Origin: Metabacillus crassostreae
GTDB lineage: Bacteria > Bacillota > Bacilli > Bacillales > Bacillaceae
Assembly: GCF_016908395.1 (NCBI RefSeq)
Contig: NZ_JAFBDU010000001.1
Coordinates: forward strand, 496,001-560,000
DNA: 64,000 nt
Direction: 5' to 3'
Part shown: positions 33,194-41,236 of the stretch, in pieces
Layout of the letters: every line of letters starts with the position of its first letter
Position numbering within the stretch: position 1 is the stretch's first letter
Notes under the pieces: generated by a model
What the model saw: only the letters and a program-made list of their open reading frames with translations
The model's database searches: none
Told to the model about the DNA's origin: nothing
Program-made: the position numbers and the translations under genes

Positions 33194-34121
33194 AAAAGAA
33201 ATTTTTGATAGTATCAAAAATTCACAAGATCTAAAACCTCGTAAAGAATTCGTACATCAGACAAAGTTAAATCTAATTATAGAAGCAAAAAAATATAATA
33301 AAAGGCAAAAAAAGTTAAAGTTGTCTTATTATTTTTCAGGTGTTGTAGCTGCGGTCTTGTTAGTTACTTGGATAACTTTTTTAGGTGGGACTCAATATAT
33401 TGCTGAATCAGTTAGTAAAGTAAAGGCTTCATTTACATTTAAAATATCAACACCTGATAATAATAAAGATAAGACACCGATTTCAAATGGAAATGCAGAA
33501 GTATTTATATATCATACTCATAATACTGAGTCGTTTACGCCATTACTGAATATTGATGATCCAATAAAGTCTGCTCATAATGAAAAAAATGTAACTTTGG
33601 TGGGCGAAAAATTAGCTAATTCTTTGAAAAAAAGAGAAGTGAATGCCCTTCATGATAAAACTGATATTCAACAAATACTGAAAGACAAAGGATTAAGTTA
33701 TTCATATTCATATGAAGTAGCAAAAGACATTATAATTAAAGCTCTTGATGAAAACTCGAAGATGAAACTTCTGATAGATATTCATAGAGAAGGAAGAACG
33801 AAGGAGTATACTACAACTAAAATTAATGGGAAAGATGTCGCTAAAATTGAATTTGTAGTTTCCAAACATAGTAGTAAATTCAAAGAAAATCTAGAAATAT
33901 CTGAAAAAATTCAACTTGAATTAGAAACTGAATATCCAGGGATTACGAGTGGTGTTAAGGTTAATGGAAAAGAATCAATAGAACAAGATTATAATCAAGA
34001 CTTATTTGCAAACTCACTTCTTGTTAACATAGGTGGAGCTGAAAATTCTTTAGAAGAGATATACAGAAGTGTTGAAATTTTTTCTAAAGTAATTGAAGAA
34101 GTATTAGATGAGATAGACTAA
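33183..34121 (+). CDS. SpoIIP-like amidase with anti-sigma-like N-terminus
   Basis: A 312-aa membrane protein. Residues 1-45 are cytoplasmic and basic, like the N-terminal part of an anti-sigma factor; one helix at about 46-66 (YYFSGVVAAVLLVTWITFLGG); outside, a SpoIIP domain beginning VFIYHTHNTESFTPLL, with IDIHREGR and the C-terminal NQDLFANSLLVNIGGAENSL. SpoIIP is a peptidoglycan amidase/endopeptidase of engulfment; true SpoIIP is about 400 aa and pairs with GPR. ATG 33183 has GAGGAGGT. Coupled to the ECF sigma gene, it is probably the sigma factor's membrane partner, a sensor or enzyme at the wall. Confidence 0.88.
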   Translation: MLNEKEIFDSIKNSQDLKPRKEFVHQTKLNLIIEAKKYNKRQKKLKLSYYFSGVVAAVLLVTWITFLGGTQYIAESVSKVKASFTFKISTPDNNKDKTPISNGNAEVFIYHTHNTESFTPLLNIDDPIKSAHNEKNVTLVGEKLANSLKKREVNALHDKTDIQQILKDKGLSYSYSYEVAKDIIIKALDENSKMKLLIDIHREGRTKEYTTTKINGKDVAKIEFVVSKHSSKFKENLEISEKIQLELETEYPGITSGVKVNGKESIEQDYNQDLFANSLLVNIGGAENSLEEIYRSVEIFSKVIEEVLDEID

Positions 34122-34283
34122 ATTACTTTTGAAGCCATAAAATAGGTAAAATTCGTCTGAGTTTTTGTGAATAGCGATGGATTAATCTTCCACAAATGAG
34201 TGCAAGAGTTGGAGACCACTTTTGGATTGACAACTCTTTTTCTAGCATAAGATTTTTAAGGTAATATTCTAGTGTCACACCTT

Positions 34284-34315
34284 GTGTTTTTTGTGGCAGG
34301 ATAGTTGAACAAACA
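34284..34315 (+). repeat. Main repeat, degenerate right part
   Basis: TTTGTGGCAGGATAGTTGAACAAAC-like string; left part absent. The gap 34122-34401 holds no gene. Confidence 0.5.
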
Positions 34316-34401
34316 AGAGAGAGGAAAATCTATCTCTCTATTATGTGTATTTGAAGCAAATTGCGTCATAAAAAATAGCTAAGTAGCACGTAAAAAAGAC
34401 C

Positions 34402-34533
34402 TTAAGAAGGCCTATAAGGATTGTTGAGGAAATCTTGGATTTCTTCTGAGGAAATTCCCAATTCTAATGCAATTAATATTAAATCAACCCATTCTTTGTC
34501 CAGGTTATTTGCGCTTACTATAGAACTTAACAT
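34402..34533 (-). CDS. SinI-family anti-repressor
   Basis: A 43-aa protein with the SinI pattern LDKEWVDLILIALELGISSEEIQDFL, the helix-turn-helix-like dimer hook by which SinI binds the SinR repressor and frees biofilm matrix genes. Excellent RBS (TTTTAGGAGGTAAAG). No sinR lies in the window, so the partner must be elsewhere or this is an extra copy. The leader RNA on the same strand is a c-di-GMP-I riboswitch whose last helix overlaps the ribosome binding site. Confidence 0.85.
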   Translation of the reverse strand: MLSSIVSANNLDKEWVDLILIALELGISSEEIQDFLNNPYRPS

Positions 34534-34538
34534 CTTTA

Positions 34539-34564
34539 CCTCCTAAAATAATAACTATTTTAGG
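34539..34564 (-). promoter_or_regulatory. RBS-sequestering hairpin of the sinI-like gene
   Basis: On the minus strand CCTAAAATA (34564-34556) pairs perfectly with TATTTTAGG (34550-34542), whose AGG is the first half of the AGGAGG ribosome binding site. The left strand is the 3' end of the riboswitch, which makes a ligand-controlled translational switch plausible. Confidence 0.7.
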
Positions 34565-34645
34565 TAGTCCAGCCATCATAGTTAAACACCTTAGATCTGT
34601 AACTTTGCGTCCCGTTCTTTCGAAAAGTTTGCCTTTATCTGTTTA
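34562..34645 (-). promoter_or_regulatory. Cyclic di-GMP-I (GEMM) riboswitch
   Basis: Read on the minus strand: AAAGGCAAACTTTTCGAAAG, AACGGGACGCAAAGTTACAG, ATCTAAGGTG... and GATGGCTGGACTACC. The GGCAAAC...CGAAAG...GGGACGCAAAG...CTAA order is the c-di-GMP-I aptamer signature, including the GAAA tetraloop of P1b that docks into the P2 receptor. Directly upstream of the sinI-like gene, with an RBS-occluding hairpin as expression platform. Whether binding turns translation on or off cannot be decided from sequence. Confidence 0.87.
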
Positions 34646-34775
34646 AAATTGTAAATAGTATAGTTAAATATTACCGTACATAATGGAAGAAATAAACAAA
34701 AAATAAGTGACATAAATCTACAATATTAAACAATTTAAGTGGCTTTTCGCATAATCGTTGAACTAAATAGCCTTG

Positions 34776-34807
34776 TTAAACTAATGGTGAAGGCTAGTTG
34801 AAGAAGG
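34776..34807 (+). repeat. Main repeat, class E
   Basis: TTAAACTAATGGTGAAG-GCTAGTTGAAGAAGG. Confidence 0.7.
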
Positions 34808-34876
34808 ATTTCCTGCTTGGAGGTCGAATATAGATTAAAATATCAATTATAATTAGAACTTTTTAGGGAGAGTTTT

Positions 34877-35650
34877 ATGAGTTATAAAATTGTGTTTTTC
34901 GATGTAGATGGGACTATTACCCATCACGAAGATTGCAGCATTCCTTCTTCTACTATTAAGGCTATAAAAACTTTGAAAACCAAAGGGATAAAAGTGGTAG
35001 CTGCAACAGGAAGACCGCTATCAATGTGTAAAGAATTACAAGAATTAGGTATAGAAACGTTTATAACAGCAAATGGTGGGTACGTGAAGCATATTCAGGA
35101 AGTTATTCATAAAGTACCAATAGATAAAAATATCCTACAAGAAGTAGTTGAATTTGCCAAGATAGAGAATAGTGGTTTGTCATTTTATACAGAAGAATTT
35201 TGTATGAATGGTGTATAAGAAAAGGAAATCTTAACGGCTTTGAAGGAAACTTTGTCTTTAAGTGAGTATCCTGAAACTAATCGATTTATTCATAATGAAG
35301 AAGTATTTTTAATGTGTTTGTTTGCAAACGATGAAACAGTTGAGAAGTACATACAAAAGTTCCCCCAACTATCATTTAAAAGGTGGCATCCTTATGTGTT
35401 AAATGTTTTGAAGGAGGATGTATCAAAGTCTCTAGCCATAGTGAAAACATTAGAATTTTTCGGTATCGATAAGTCTGAAGCTATTGCTTTTGGTGACGGT
35501 GAAAATGATGTTGATATGTTGGAATTAGTAGGGCTTGGTATAGCAATGGGGAATGGAAATGAAAAATTGAAAAATGTTGCGGATTTTGTTACAAAGCCAT
35601 CTAATAAAGATGGGATTGACTATGCATTAAAAAAGTATGGAATTATATAG
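34877..35650 (+). pseudogene. Cof-type HAD hydrolase, one nonsense codon
   Basis: A 257-aa HAD-IIB (Cof-type) phosphatase frame. Motif I is FFDVDGTIT (residues 6-14), motif II AATGRP, motif III Lys in the KEDVSKSLAI region and motif IV FGDGENDVDM. An in-frame TAA at 35216 after CMNGV breaks it; a CAA Gln codon one base away would restore it. GGGAGAG precedes the ATG. These enzymes dephosphorylate sugar phosphates or flavin-type phosphates. All catalytic motifs are still present, so the loss is recent. The second half (from TTG 35237) has no RBS. Confidence 0.88.
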
Positions 35651-35666
35651 ACTTATTAAAACTTGG

Positions 35667-35740
35667 TTCGGGCAGCGATGGTTCTATTAAAGAATGTCGC
35701 TGTTTTTCTTCTTGAGCTAAAGGGCAGTTTAATTAAACAA
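35667..35740 (+). repeat. Main repeat, class D variant
   Basis: TTCGGGCAGCGATGGTTCT-ATTAA-AGAATGTCGC with TGTTTTTC, TTCTTGAGCTAAAGGGCAG, TTTAATTAAACAAG. Confidence 0.8.
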
Positions 35741-35800
35741 GAAAAGTCTAAATTCTTCTTATTAATTAATTCTTTTTTGTAATAACACTTTTAAAAAAGT

Positions 35801-35893
35801 ATGGTAACTTATGTTAACGTTAATATAGATTGCAAACATTGGACTTCAGCTATTGTAAGCAGATTTGTGGAAGAATTTAAGATATATGATTGA
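35801..35893 (+). pseudogene. Short N-terminal relic
   Basis: Thirty codons (MVTYVNVNIDCKHWTSAIVS, RFVEEFKIYD) then TGA; no RBS. Looks like the front of a lost gene. The remainder of 35741-36000 shows nothing. Confidence 0.35.
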
Positions 35894-36000
35894 CATTAGG
35901 AAATGAATACAGAGTAAAGCAATTTATACATTGCACTGAGTTAGGATTGATGAAATAGTTGATGTGATGCTTCTATGTTTTTAGAAAAGTTCATGAAAGT

Positions 36001-37206
36001 ATGGGTATATTTATGGATATAAAAACATTATGGAATTTAAGGGTTCAGGAATTTTATAGAAAAATGTTCAGGTACTATTCAATAATTGGTGCGAATGTTG
36101 TTTATTTTTTTCTGGTCATAGGTAGTATCTTTATTTATTATTTTAATTTATTTCTTCAGTGGATACCTTCTCAGATATCCGTTGAAGTAATTTTATCCCT
36201 ATTTATAACTTTCTTTTTAACGAGAACGAAAGTTCGCACATTTGTTAAAAGGGCAGATATATTATTTTTGTTGGCAATAGAAGTGAAATTAAAGTCGTAT
36301 TTTATTAAATCACTTGTATATAGCTTTGTTATTGATGTTATTAAATTGCTTAGTTTAATTACCGTTTTATTATCCCTATTTTTACACACAACTAATATAA
36401 ATCTTCCCATCTTTATTTTTATAGTGGGGATTGTTTTTTATAATATTTTAATGAAGTGGACTGAACAATGGTTAGAGAACCAGGTACAATTTGTTTTACA
36501 TAGGTTAAATAGGGTTATCTCAATATATTTAATGTGTTATTTTCTGTTTAAAAATGACTGGATTTTTGAGCTTGTTTTAATGAGTGTAAATTTCGCCTAT
36601 TTAATTTATTTTATAGGAAAAAAAAGAAACTTGAATTGGGAGTGGCTAATAGGTGAAGAAGAAAGTGCCTTATTAAGAAACTTTAAATTTATTAATATTT
36701 TCATGGATGTCCCCAATCTTAAACGTTCTTTTCGGAATAGACGTTTGCTCACTATGATTGTGAAAAGGTGTATCCCATATAGCCAGAGTAGTACGTTCGT
36801 ATATTTATACTCACACTTGTTTGTAAGATATAATGATTACTTTTACCTTTATCTAAGACTAACTGTAATTGGCATATTTGTTAATTATACTTTGCCAACA
36901 AGTGGATGGATTTTTACTCTCCTAATTTTATTTGCGACTGGATTTCAAGTCATTCCTTTACAACATGAAATTAAAGAAAGTGTATTACTTTATCCTATTT
37001 CTAAAGCCAAGATGAATGATTCTTTCTTAAAGTTTGTCTTGGTTATATTATATGCACAATTTTTCACTCTATATTTCGCTCAGTTGATTCATACTTCTAC
37101 TGTTAAAATATACTATCTTGTAATTGGAAGTTTATTTGTTTATCTATTTGTATATTTCTTTGTATCAAAGAGAGTCAATGTCTCAGGAAGTGCCTTTAAA
37201 GAATAA
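36001..37206 (+). CDS. EcsB-like ABC transporter membrane protein
   Basis: A 401-aa polytopic membrane protein, about eight helices, of the EcsB family: RTFVKRADILFLLAIEVKLKSYF, the NWEWLIGEEES segment, NIFMDVPNL and YSQSSTFVYLYSHLFVRYNDY are family-like. EcsB works with the ATPase EcsA in Bacillus and affects secretion, competence and protease control. No EcsA lies beside it, so it is an orphan or second copy that may borrow the chromosomal ATPase. Start ATG 36001 or 36013; RBS weak in both cases. Confidence 0.8.
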   Translation: MGIFMDIKTLWNLRVQEFYRKMFRYYSIIGANVVYFFLVIGSIFIYYFNLFLQWIPSQISVEVILSLFITFFLTRTKVRTFVKRADILFLLAIEVKLKSYFIKSLVYSFVIDVIKLLSLITVLLSLFLHTTNINLPIFIFIVGIVFYNILMKWTEQWLENQVQFVLHRLNRVISIYLMCYFLFKNDWIFELVLMSVNFAYLIYFIGKKRNLNWEWLIGEEESALLRNFKFINIFMDVPNLKRSFRNRRLLTMIVKRCIPYSQSSTFVYLYSHLFVRYNDYFYLYLRLTVIGIFVNYTLPTSGWIFTLLILFATGFQVIPLQHEIKESVLLYPISKAKMNDSFLKFVLVILYAQFFTLYFAQLIHTSTVKIYYLVIGSLFVYLFVYFFVSKRVNVSGSAFKE

Positions 37207-37245
37207 CGTGATATTCAACTAACGGAATGCTAGAGGAGAGTAAAG

Positions 37246-37431
37246 ATGTTTAAAGAACACTATGTAATTAGAGCTACAAGAAGGCTATCGCCATTTGTTG
37301 AATTTGAAACATTAGGAACAATCGTACTTAATCAAAACGAAGACCACTATGAAATTGAATTTGTTGATGAACAAGGACAAACATTAAGCTTATTAACGGT
37401 TAACAAAAATGATATCAAGTTATTGAGGTAA
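37246..37431 (+). CDS. DUF4926-like small protein, 61 aa
   Basis: FETLGTIVLNQNEDHYEIEFVDEQGQTLSLLTVNKNDIKLL resembles the DUF4926 pattern (GxxGTIV...YEVEFxDxxGxTxALLTL), a small SH3-like beta barrel. TAGAGGAGAG precedes the ATG. The stop codon TAA is the first three bases of the following repeat's TAACGG. Function unknown; often seen near DNA repeats or toxin loci. Confidence 0.72.
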   Translation: MFKEHYVIRATRRLSPFVEFETLGTIVLNQNEDHYEIEFVDEQGQTLSLLTVNKNDIKLLR

Positions 37432-37490
37432 CGGGGTGCGAGTGTTCAATAAGTACAATCGTTTTTTACTAACGGCAGTAGAGTTAATTG
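37429..37490 (+). repeat. Main repeat, class A
   Basis: TAACGGGGTGCGAGTGTTC-AATAA-GTACAATCGTTTTTT, ACTAACGGCAGTAGAGTTAA. Shares its first bases with the upstream stop codon. Confidence 0.87.
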
Positions 37491-37659
37491 TACCACCAAC
37501 ACTACTGATAGCATCTATAATTTTGTCTCACCATGCATTTAAAGTGATAAAAAATCACAAATAGTTTGAAAGCTCCTTCTTGAAGAAAATGGGTATATTA
37601 TTTCTCCTAAAGATACAAATGAATTAAGAAAATTATTAAATGTTTAATAAAACCCTCTT
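37491..37659 (+). other. Short relic between two repeats
   Basis: Ends with a frame KLLLEENGYIISPKDTNELR and KLLNV; a TGA lies just upstream. Tail of a lost gene of unknown type, no start visible. Confidence 0.4.
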
Positions 37660-37733
37660 CACCAAACGGGTAGCTAATCTTCAAGAAATAGATTGGCTTT
37701 TTCTTGTTGACGTAAGGAGCAAGGTTGTTGAAG
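37660..37733 (+). repeat. Main repeat, class D
   Basis: ACCAAACGGGTAGCTAATC, stem GCTAATCTTC/GATTGGC, TTTTTC, TTGTTGACGTAAGGAGCAAG, GTTGTTGAAGG. Confidence 0.82.
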
Positions 37734-37791
37734 GAGCCCAATATAAAAGAGTTGGGTGTGTTATAAAGTAAAAGGTACGGGGGTTTACAAG

Positions 37792-38187
37792 TTGAGTGTG
37801 GAAATTAAGAGTTATATAGAACAACCAATAAAAGCTAACGTACTTATGAAACTTTATAATAATGTAGGTTGGTGGGCAGAAAGAAAAGAACAAGATATTG
37901 ATAATATGTTAAAGTGTGAAGTTTCAGTTGGTGCCTGGAAAGAAGGGATCCTTATAGGTTTTGCAAGAGCTGTTTCAGAGGGTAATTTTAGAGCTTATAT
38001 TGAAGACGTTGTCATACATAAAGAATTTCAAAAAATAGGTATAGGCACGAAAATTGTGTCACGTTTGGTAGACGAACTATCTCATATTGATGTGATTAAT
38101 TTGTTTTGTGAATATGAGCTAATCCCTTATTATGAGAAAAATAACTTTAGATATAGTAAATCTCACTTTGTGATGCACAGAAAATGA
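37792..38187 (+). CDS. GNAT-family N-acetyltransferase
   Basis: A 131-aa GNAT: start region with a tryptophan motif NNVGWWAER, motif A IEDVVIHKEFQKIGIGTKIVS (acetyl-CoA pyrophosphate loop Q/RxxGxG/A), then DVINLFCEYELIPYYEKNNF. Start TTG 37792 with GGGGG upstream. Substrate unknown. Acetyltransferases are a common cassette cargo; this one is bounded by repeats. Confidence 0.9.
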   Translation: MSVEIKSYIEQPIKANVLMKLYNNVGWWAERKEQDIDNMLKCEVSVGAWKEGILIGFARAVSEGNFRAYIEDVVIHKEFQKIGIGTKIVSRLVDELSHIDVINLFCEYELIPYYEKNNFRYSKSHFVMHRK

Positions 38188-38194
38188 AACATAC

Positions 38195-38268
38195 GTTACT
38201 AATGGGGGTGGATGCTGAACACAGGGTTAGCCTTTCTTAATTGAGGTGGGCAGGATGATTTTTCAAGA
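38195..38268 (+). repeat. Main repeat, degenerate class D-like
   Basis: GTTACTAATGGGGGTGGAT, stem GCTGAAC/GGTTAGC with CTTTCTT, then AATTGAGGTGGGCAGGATGA. Confidence 0.55.
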
Positions 38269-38290
38269 ATAATAATTTAGGAGAAGAGCT

Positions 38291-38704
38291 ATGAATATGA
38301 AGCGTGTTGATGTAGCATATACACTATTATTTGATGAGAAAACTAATAAGATTTTAATGGTGCTAAACAGGAATAATACTTGGTCTTTGCCAGGAGGAGC
38401 AGTTGAAGTAAAAGAAACTCTAAAAGAAGCAGCCATTAGAGAAGTTAAAGAAGAGACAGGTTATGATGTTACAGTTAACGATATTATTGCAGTCAATGAA
38501 GCATTTATTAACGACAACCATGTGTATTTCATCACCTTTCAGGGGCAAGTTTTAAAATCACCTGAAGAAATTCCAGCAGAGAATAATATTCTCAAAGTTG
38601 AATGGGTAGATTTGGATGAGGCAGAAAGATTAATGCCATATCACCCCGAAGGAATTTCAAAATTAATTAAAACATCTGGAGCCAGTTACACATTTCAAAA
38701 ATAA
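38291..38704 (+). CDS. Nudix hydrolase
   Basis: A 137-aa Nudix protein with the complete box GGAVEVKETLKEAAIREVKE followed by ETGYDV (G-x5-E-x7-REVxEExG). The Glu residues coordinate Mg for hydrolysis of a nucleoside diphosphate linked to another moiety; substrate not predictable. AGGAGAAGAG precedes the ATG. Stands between two repeats. Confidence 0.93.
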   Translation: MNMKRVDVAYTLLFDEKTNKILMVLNRNNTWSLPGGAVEVKETLKEAAIREVKEETGYDVTVNDIIAVNEAFINDNHVYFITFQGQVLKSPEEIPAENNILKVEWVDLDEAERLMPYHPEGISKLIKTSGASYTFQK

Positions 38705-38890
38705 TAATTTTTATTAAACTACATGTGAACGATTTGCGTGCAGTTTGTAGAAAAATTATGTCAGTATAAGAGTAAAGCGATTTAAATAGGACATTGAATC
38801 AGAAAGTTTAATGCTCCTTCTCTAGTTAAATTTTTCTTAATATTTTCAAAGATAAATTTCTGTAATAAAGTAATGATGAAAAAAATGCTT

Positions 38891-39004
38891 TTGAATTGTT
38901 AAACTTAAACTATCGTAGTGTATTCCTTCAACAAGGGGTGCTTTTTTTATGTCAATAAATAGGGAATTAATGATAAACTAAAAGTGCAGTGTAGTGTAGT
39001 TGAG
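38891..39004 (+). repeat. Main repeat, class B
   Basis: TTGAATTGTTAAACTTAAAC, TATCG, stem TATTCCTTC/AAGGGGTGC, TTTTTT, spacer atgtcaataaatagg, AACTAAAAGTGCAG, TGTAGTGTAGTTGAG. The 38705-38890 stretch before it holds no gene. Confidence 0.85.
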
Positions 39005-39017
39005 GTAGGGGAAAAGA

Positions 39018-39527
39018 ATGGATAAGGAAATAACTATCGAAGAATACAATTCAAATTGGTCTAAACAATTTGCCGAAGAAAAGGTAAAACTAATAGAAAT
39101 ATTATCTGACAATATTATATCAATTGAACACATAGGAAGTACATCTGTTGTAGGGTTAGCGGCTAAGCCAATTATAGATATTGCTATTGGAGTAAATGAT
39201 TTGGATGTAGTTGACAAATTTATAGATCCTTTAAAGCAAATAGGATACGAATTTGTTTACCATAGAGAGTTTCCAGAAAGACGATTCTTTAGAAAAGGAC
39301 AATGGAGAGCGGGTTCACATCACTTGCATATTTATCAATTTGAAAGTGAACAATGGAACAATCAAATTTTGTTTAGAGAGTATTTAATAAATAATCCTGA
39401 TGTTTTAATGAAATACAATCAACTAAAAATTGACTTAGCGAGAAATTTTCGTTTTGACAGAGTGTCTTATACAGAGAATAAAGCACCTTTTATACAAAAA
39501 ATACTGCAAGAAGCGAAAGAAGAATAA
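39018..39527 (+). CDS. GrpB-family protein (nucleotidyltransferase-like)
   Basis: A 169-aa GrpB/DUF157 protein: IEHIGSTSVVGLAAKPIIDI is the nucleotidyltransferase-like GS...D motif, followed by YEFVYHREFPERRFFRKG and HHLHIYQFESEQW. Family members are predicted nucleotidyltransferases; some are fused to CoaE. Intact, normal length. Weak RBS (GGGGAAAAG). Cassette position between class B and class A repeats. Confidence 0.9.
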   Translation: MDKEITIEEYNSNWSKQFAEEKVKLIEILSDNIISIEHIGSTSVVGLAAKPIIDIAIGVNDLDVVDKFIDPLKQIGYEFVYHREFPERRFFRKGQWRAGSHHLHIYQFESEQWNNQILFREYLINNPDVLMKYNQLKIDLARNFRFDRVSYTENKAPFIQKILQEAKEE

Positions 39528-39545
39528 TCAAATTCTTTTTTTGTG

Positions 39546-39610
39546 CAAACGGCTGCGAGTGTTCAATAAGAACAGTCGTTTTTTCATTAACGGAGTAGGT
39601 TTGTTTAATT
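39546..39610 (+). repeat. Main repeat, class A
   Basis: AAACGGCTGCGAGTGTTC-AATAA-GAACAGTCGTTTTTT, CATTAACGGAGTAGGTTTG, TTTAATTG. Confidence 0.88.
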
Positions 39611-39734
39611 GCTTTTAAATGACCGAAAATCTGTGATTAGAAATAAACCTTTAGAAAAACTTAAAATTAAAATTACAAAAATATTAGTATTTTTAACTTA
39701 AACAAAGATTTTAATATACTTATAGGGGTTGTAT

Positions 39735-39932
39735 ATGAAAAAGTTACAGTTAATAATAGCACTTCCCTCTGCTATACTTTTTTTGGTTTCTTACTTACTA
39801 AATAATTATTTATGTTTGTTCATTTCGCTAGGTGGAATCTTTATAGCCACAGTAATTCGGATTATCAGGATAAATAAGAGAGGGTACGTGCTTGGTCATC
39901 CTGATGCTGAAAAATATGATTATCACGTTTAA
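39735..39932 (+). CDS. Two-helix membrane protein, 65 aa
   Basis: Helices at about 4-20 and 24-42, then a basic C-terminus (IRIINKRGYVLGHPDAEKYDY). ATG with AGGGG six bases upstream. Unrecognised. Confidence 0.65.
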   Translation: MKKLQLIIALPSAILFLVSYLLNNYLCLFISLGGIFIATVIRIIRINKRGYVLGHPDAEKYDYHV

Positions 39933-40329
39933 GAAAATGCAGAAGTCAATATTGGAGATGATGAACGATAATAAGTTTCACTTTGAAATTACTAATAGGG
40001 ATAAAGTATCTGTATATTTGATGACGTTCGGAATGCCCGCTTTAAAGGGGCAAGGCATTTTTGTTATTCGACCCAGTAAGCATTTACTTTAATAAAGTAT
40101 GACAATTGATAAAGAATAAGGGGTATTTGCACAGTGTAAAGAATTATTTAAGGTATATCCCAAAAATTTGTGTAGATATGAAACTTGAATTTTATGATTT
40201 AGATTCTTTAAATGATATAGAGTTAAAGTTTGCGGTAATTAGTGCTATTTATAAGAGGAATTAGTGCTATTTATAGAGGAAGTTGTGATTCATTTAATGT
40301 AACGTATGTTCGTTCAAGAAACAGTTACT
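39933..40329 (+). other. Coding relics and an 18-bp direct repeat
   Basis: Frames such as KFHFEITNRDKVSVYLMTFG (ending 40092) and MKLEFYDLDSLNDIELKFAV (from about 40178) look like tail and middle pieces of lost genes. AATTAGTGCTATTTATA is duplicated in tandem at about 40217 and 40259. Nothing intact. Confidence 0.45.
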
Positions 40330-40361
40330 TTTCGCTAAAGGTGCAGAATAATGGAAGAAGG
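40330..40361 (+). repeat. Main repeat, class E, partial
   Basis: TTCGCTAAAGGTGCAGAATAATGGAAGAAGG. Confidence 0.65.
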
Positions 40362-40389
40362 AAGAAAAATCGCTTAAAGGAGGAAATAT

Positions 40390-40947
40390 ATGAAATTTGT
40401 TATGATATTTGGACCCCAAGCAGTTGGGAAAATGACTGTAGGACAGGAATTAGCTAAATTAACAGATTTGAAACTTTTTCATAATCATATGACCATTGAT
40501 TTACTTTCACCTTTATTCGGTTTTAATCCGGAAATGTGGAGGTTAGTAAATCAATTTCGAAAAGAAATATTCGAGGCTGTTGCAAAGAGTGACTTAGAAG
40601 GCTTGATATTTACCTATCTGTGGGCGTTCGATATGCAAGAAGATTGGGATTATGTTAATGAAGTTTATGAGATATTTGAGTCAAGAGGAGGGACTGTTTA
40701 TTTGGTAGAACTTGAAGCAGTGTTGGAAGAAAGACTTGAGCGAAATAAAAGTCCACATAGACTTGAACACAAGCCAACAAAAAGAAATGTTGAATGGTCA
40801 GAAAAAGAACTAAGGGAGACACAGGAAAAGCACAGATTGAATTCATTTGAGGGTGAGATCAAAAAAGAACATTATTTAAGAATTGACAATACAAATTTGA
40901 GTCCACAAGAAGTGGTGAAAATGATAAAAGAACAATTTAATTTATAG
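40390..40947 (+). CDS. P-loop kinase-like ATPase
   Basis: A 185-aa small P-loop NTPase of the shikimate-kinase/AAA_33-like type: Walker A FGPQAVGKMTVGQ (residues 7-19), LFHNHMTIDLL, a lid region NKSPHRLEHKPTKRNVEWS with basic residues, and the C-terminal HYLRIDNTNLSPQEVV. Probably phosphorylates a small molecule. AAAGGAGG precedes the ATG. Intact and bounded by repeats. Confidence 0.88.
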   Translation: MKFVMIFGPQAVGKMTVGQELAKLTDLKLFHNHMTIDLLSPLFGFNPEMWRLVNQFRKEIFEAVAKSDLEGLIFTYLWAFDMQEDWDYVNEVYEIFESRGGTVYLVELEAVLEERLERNKSPHRLEHKPTKRNVEWSEKELRETQEKHRLNSFEGEIKKEHYLRIDNTNLSPQEVVKMIKEQFNL

Positions 40948-40965
40948 ATATGCAGCGGCATGTTT

Positions 40966-41045
40966 TTCAACTTAAGGAGAGCGAATGTTCTATAAGTAAG
41001 AACATTCGCTTTTTTACTACTGGAGCAGGACAGGTTAATTGAATA
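40966..41045 (+). repeat. Main repeat, class A with perfect 10-bp stem
   Basis: CAACTTAAGGAGA, GCGAATGTTC (40981-40990)/GAACATTCGC (41000-41009), TTTTTT, ACTACTGGAGCAGGACAG, GTTAATTGAATAG. Relative to the usual GCGAGTGTTC/GAACAGTCGC the mismatch is repaired. Confidence 0.88.
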
Positions 41046-41236
41046 GCATTATACTTAAGAATCATCTCTTCCAATTAGAGGTGTTTTTTTTAGGAGAAGC
41101 TTCTATAAGAATAATATCATATTGATTATGAATAATTATTTATTGACTAACGATAAATGATGTTCTAAGATAAAACTAACTTATCGTGTGTGTTTTTATG
41201 TGAAAATGTCTGATTATAGAATATATTTTAAAGGAA

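Noticed and set aside
34877-35650. Programmed stop-codon readthrough in the split genes
   Set aside because: Stops are mixed TAA and TAG with no common context, and an equal number of genes carry frameshifts; decay explains both.
40217-40280. 17-18-bp tandem duplication as a mobile-element target duplication
   Set aside because: No element lies between the copies; simple replication slippage in a relic is enough.
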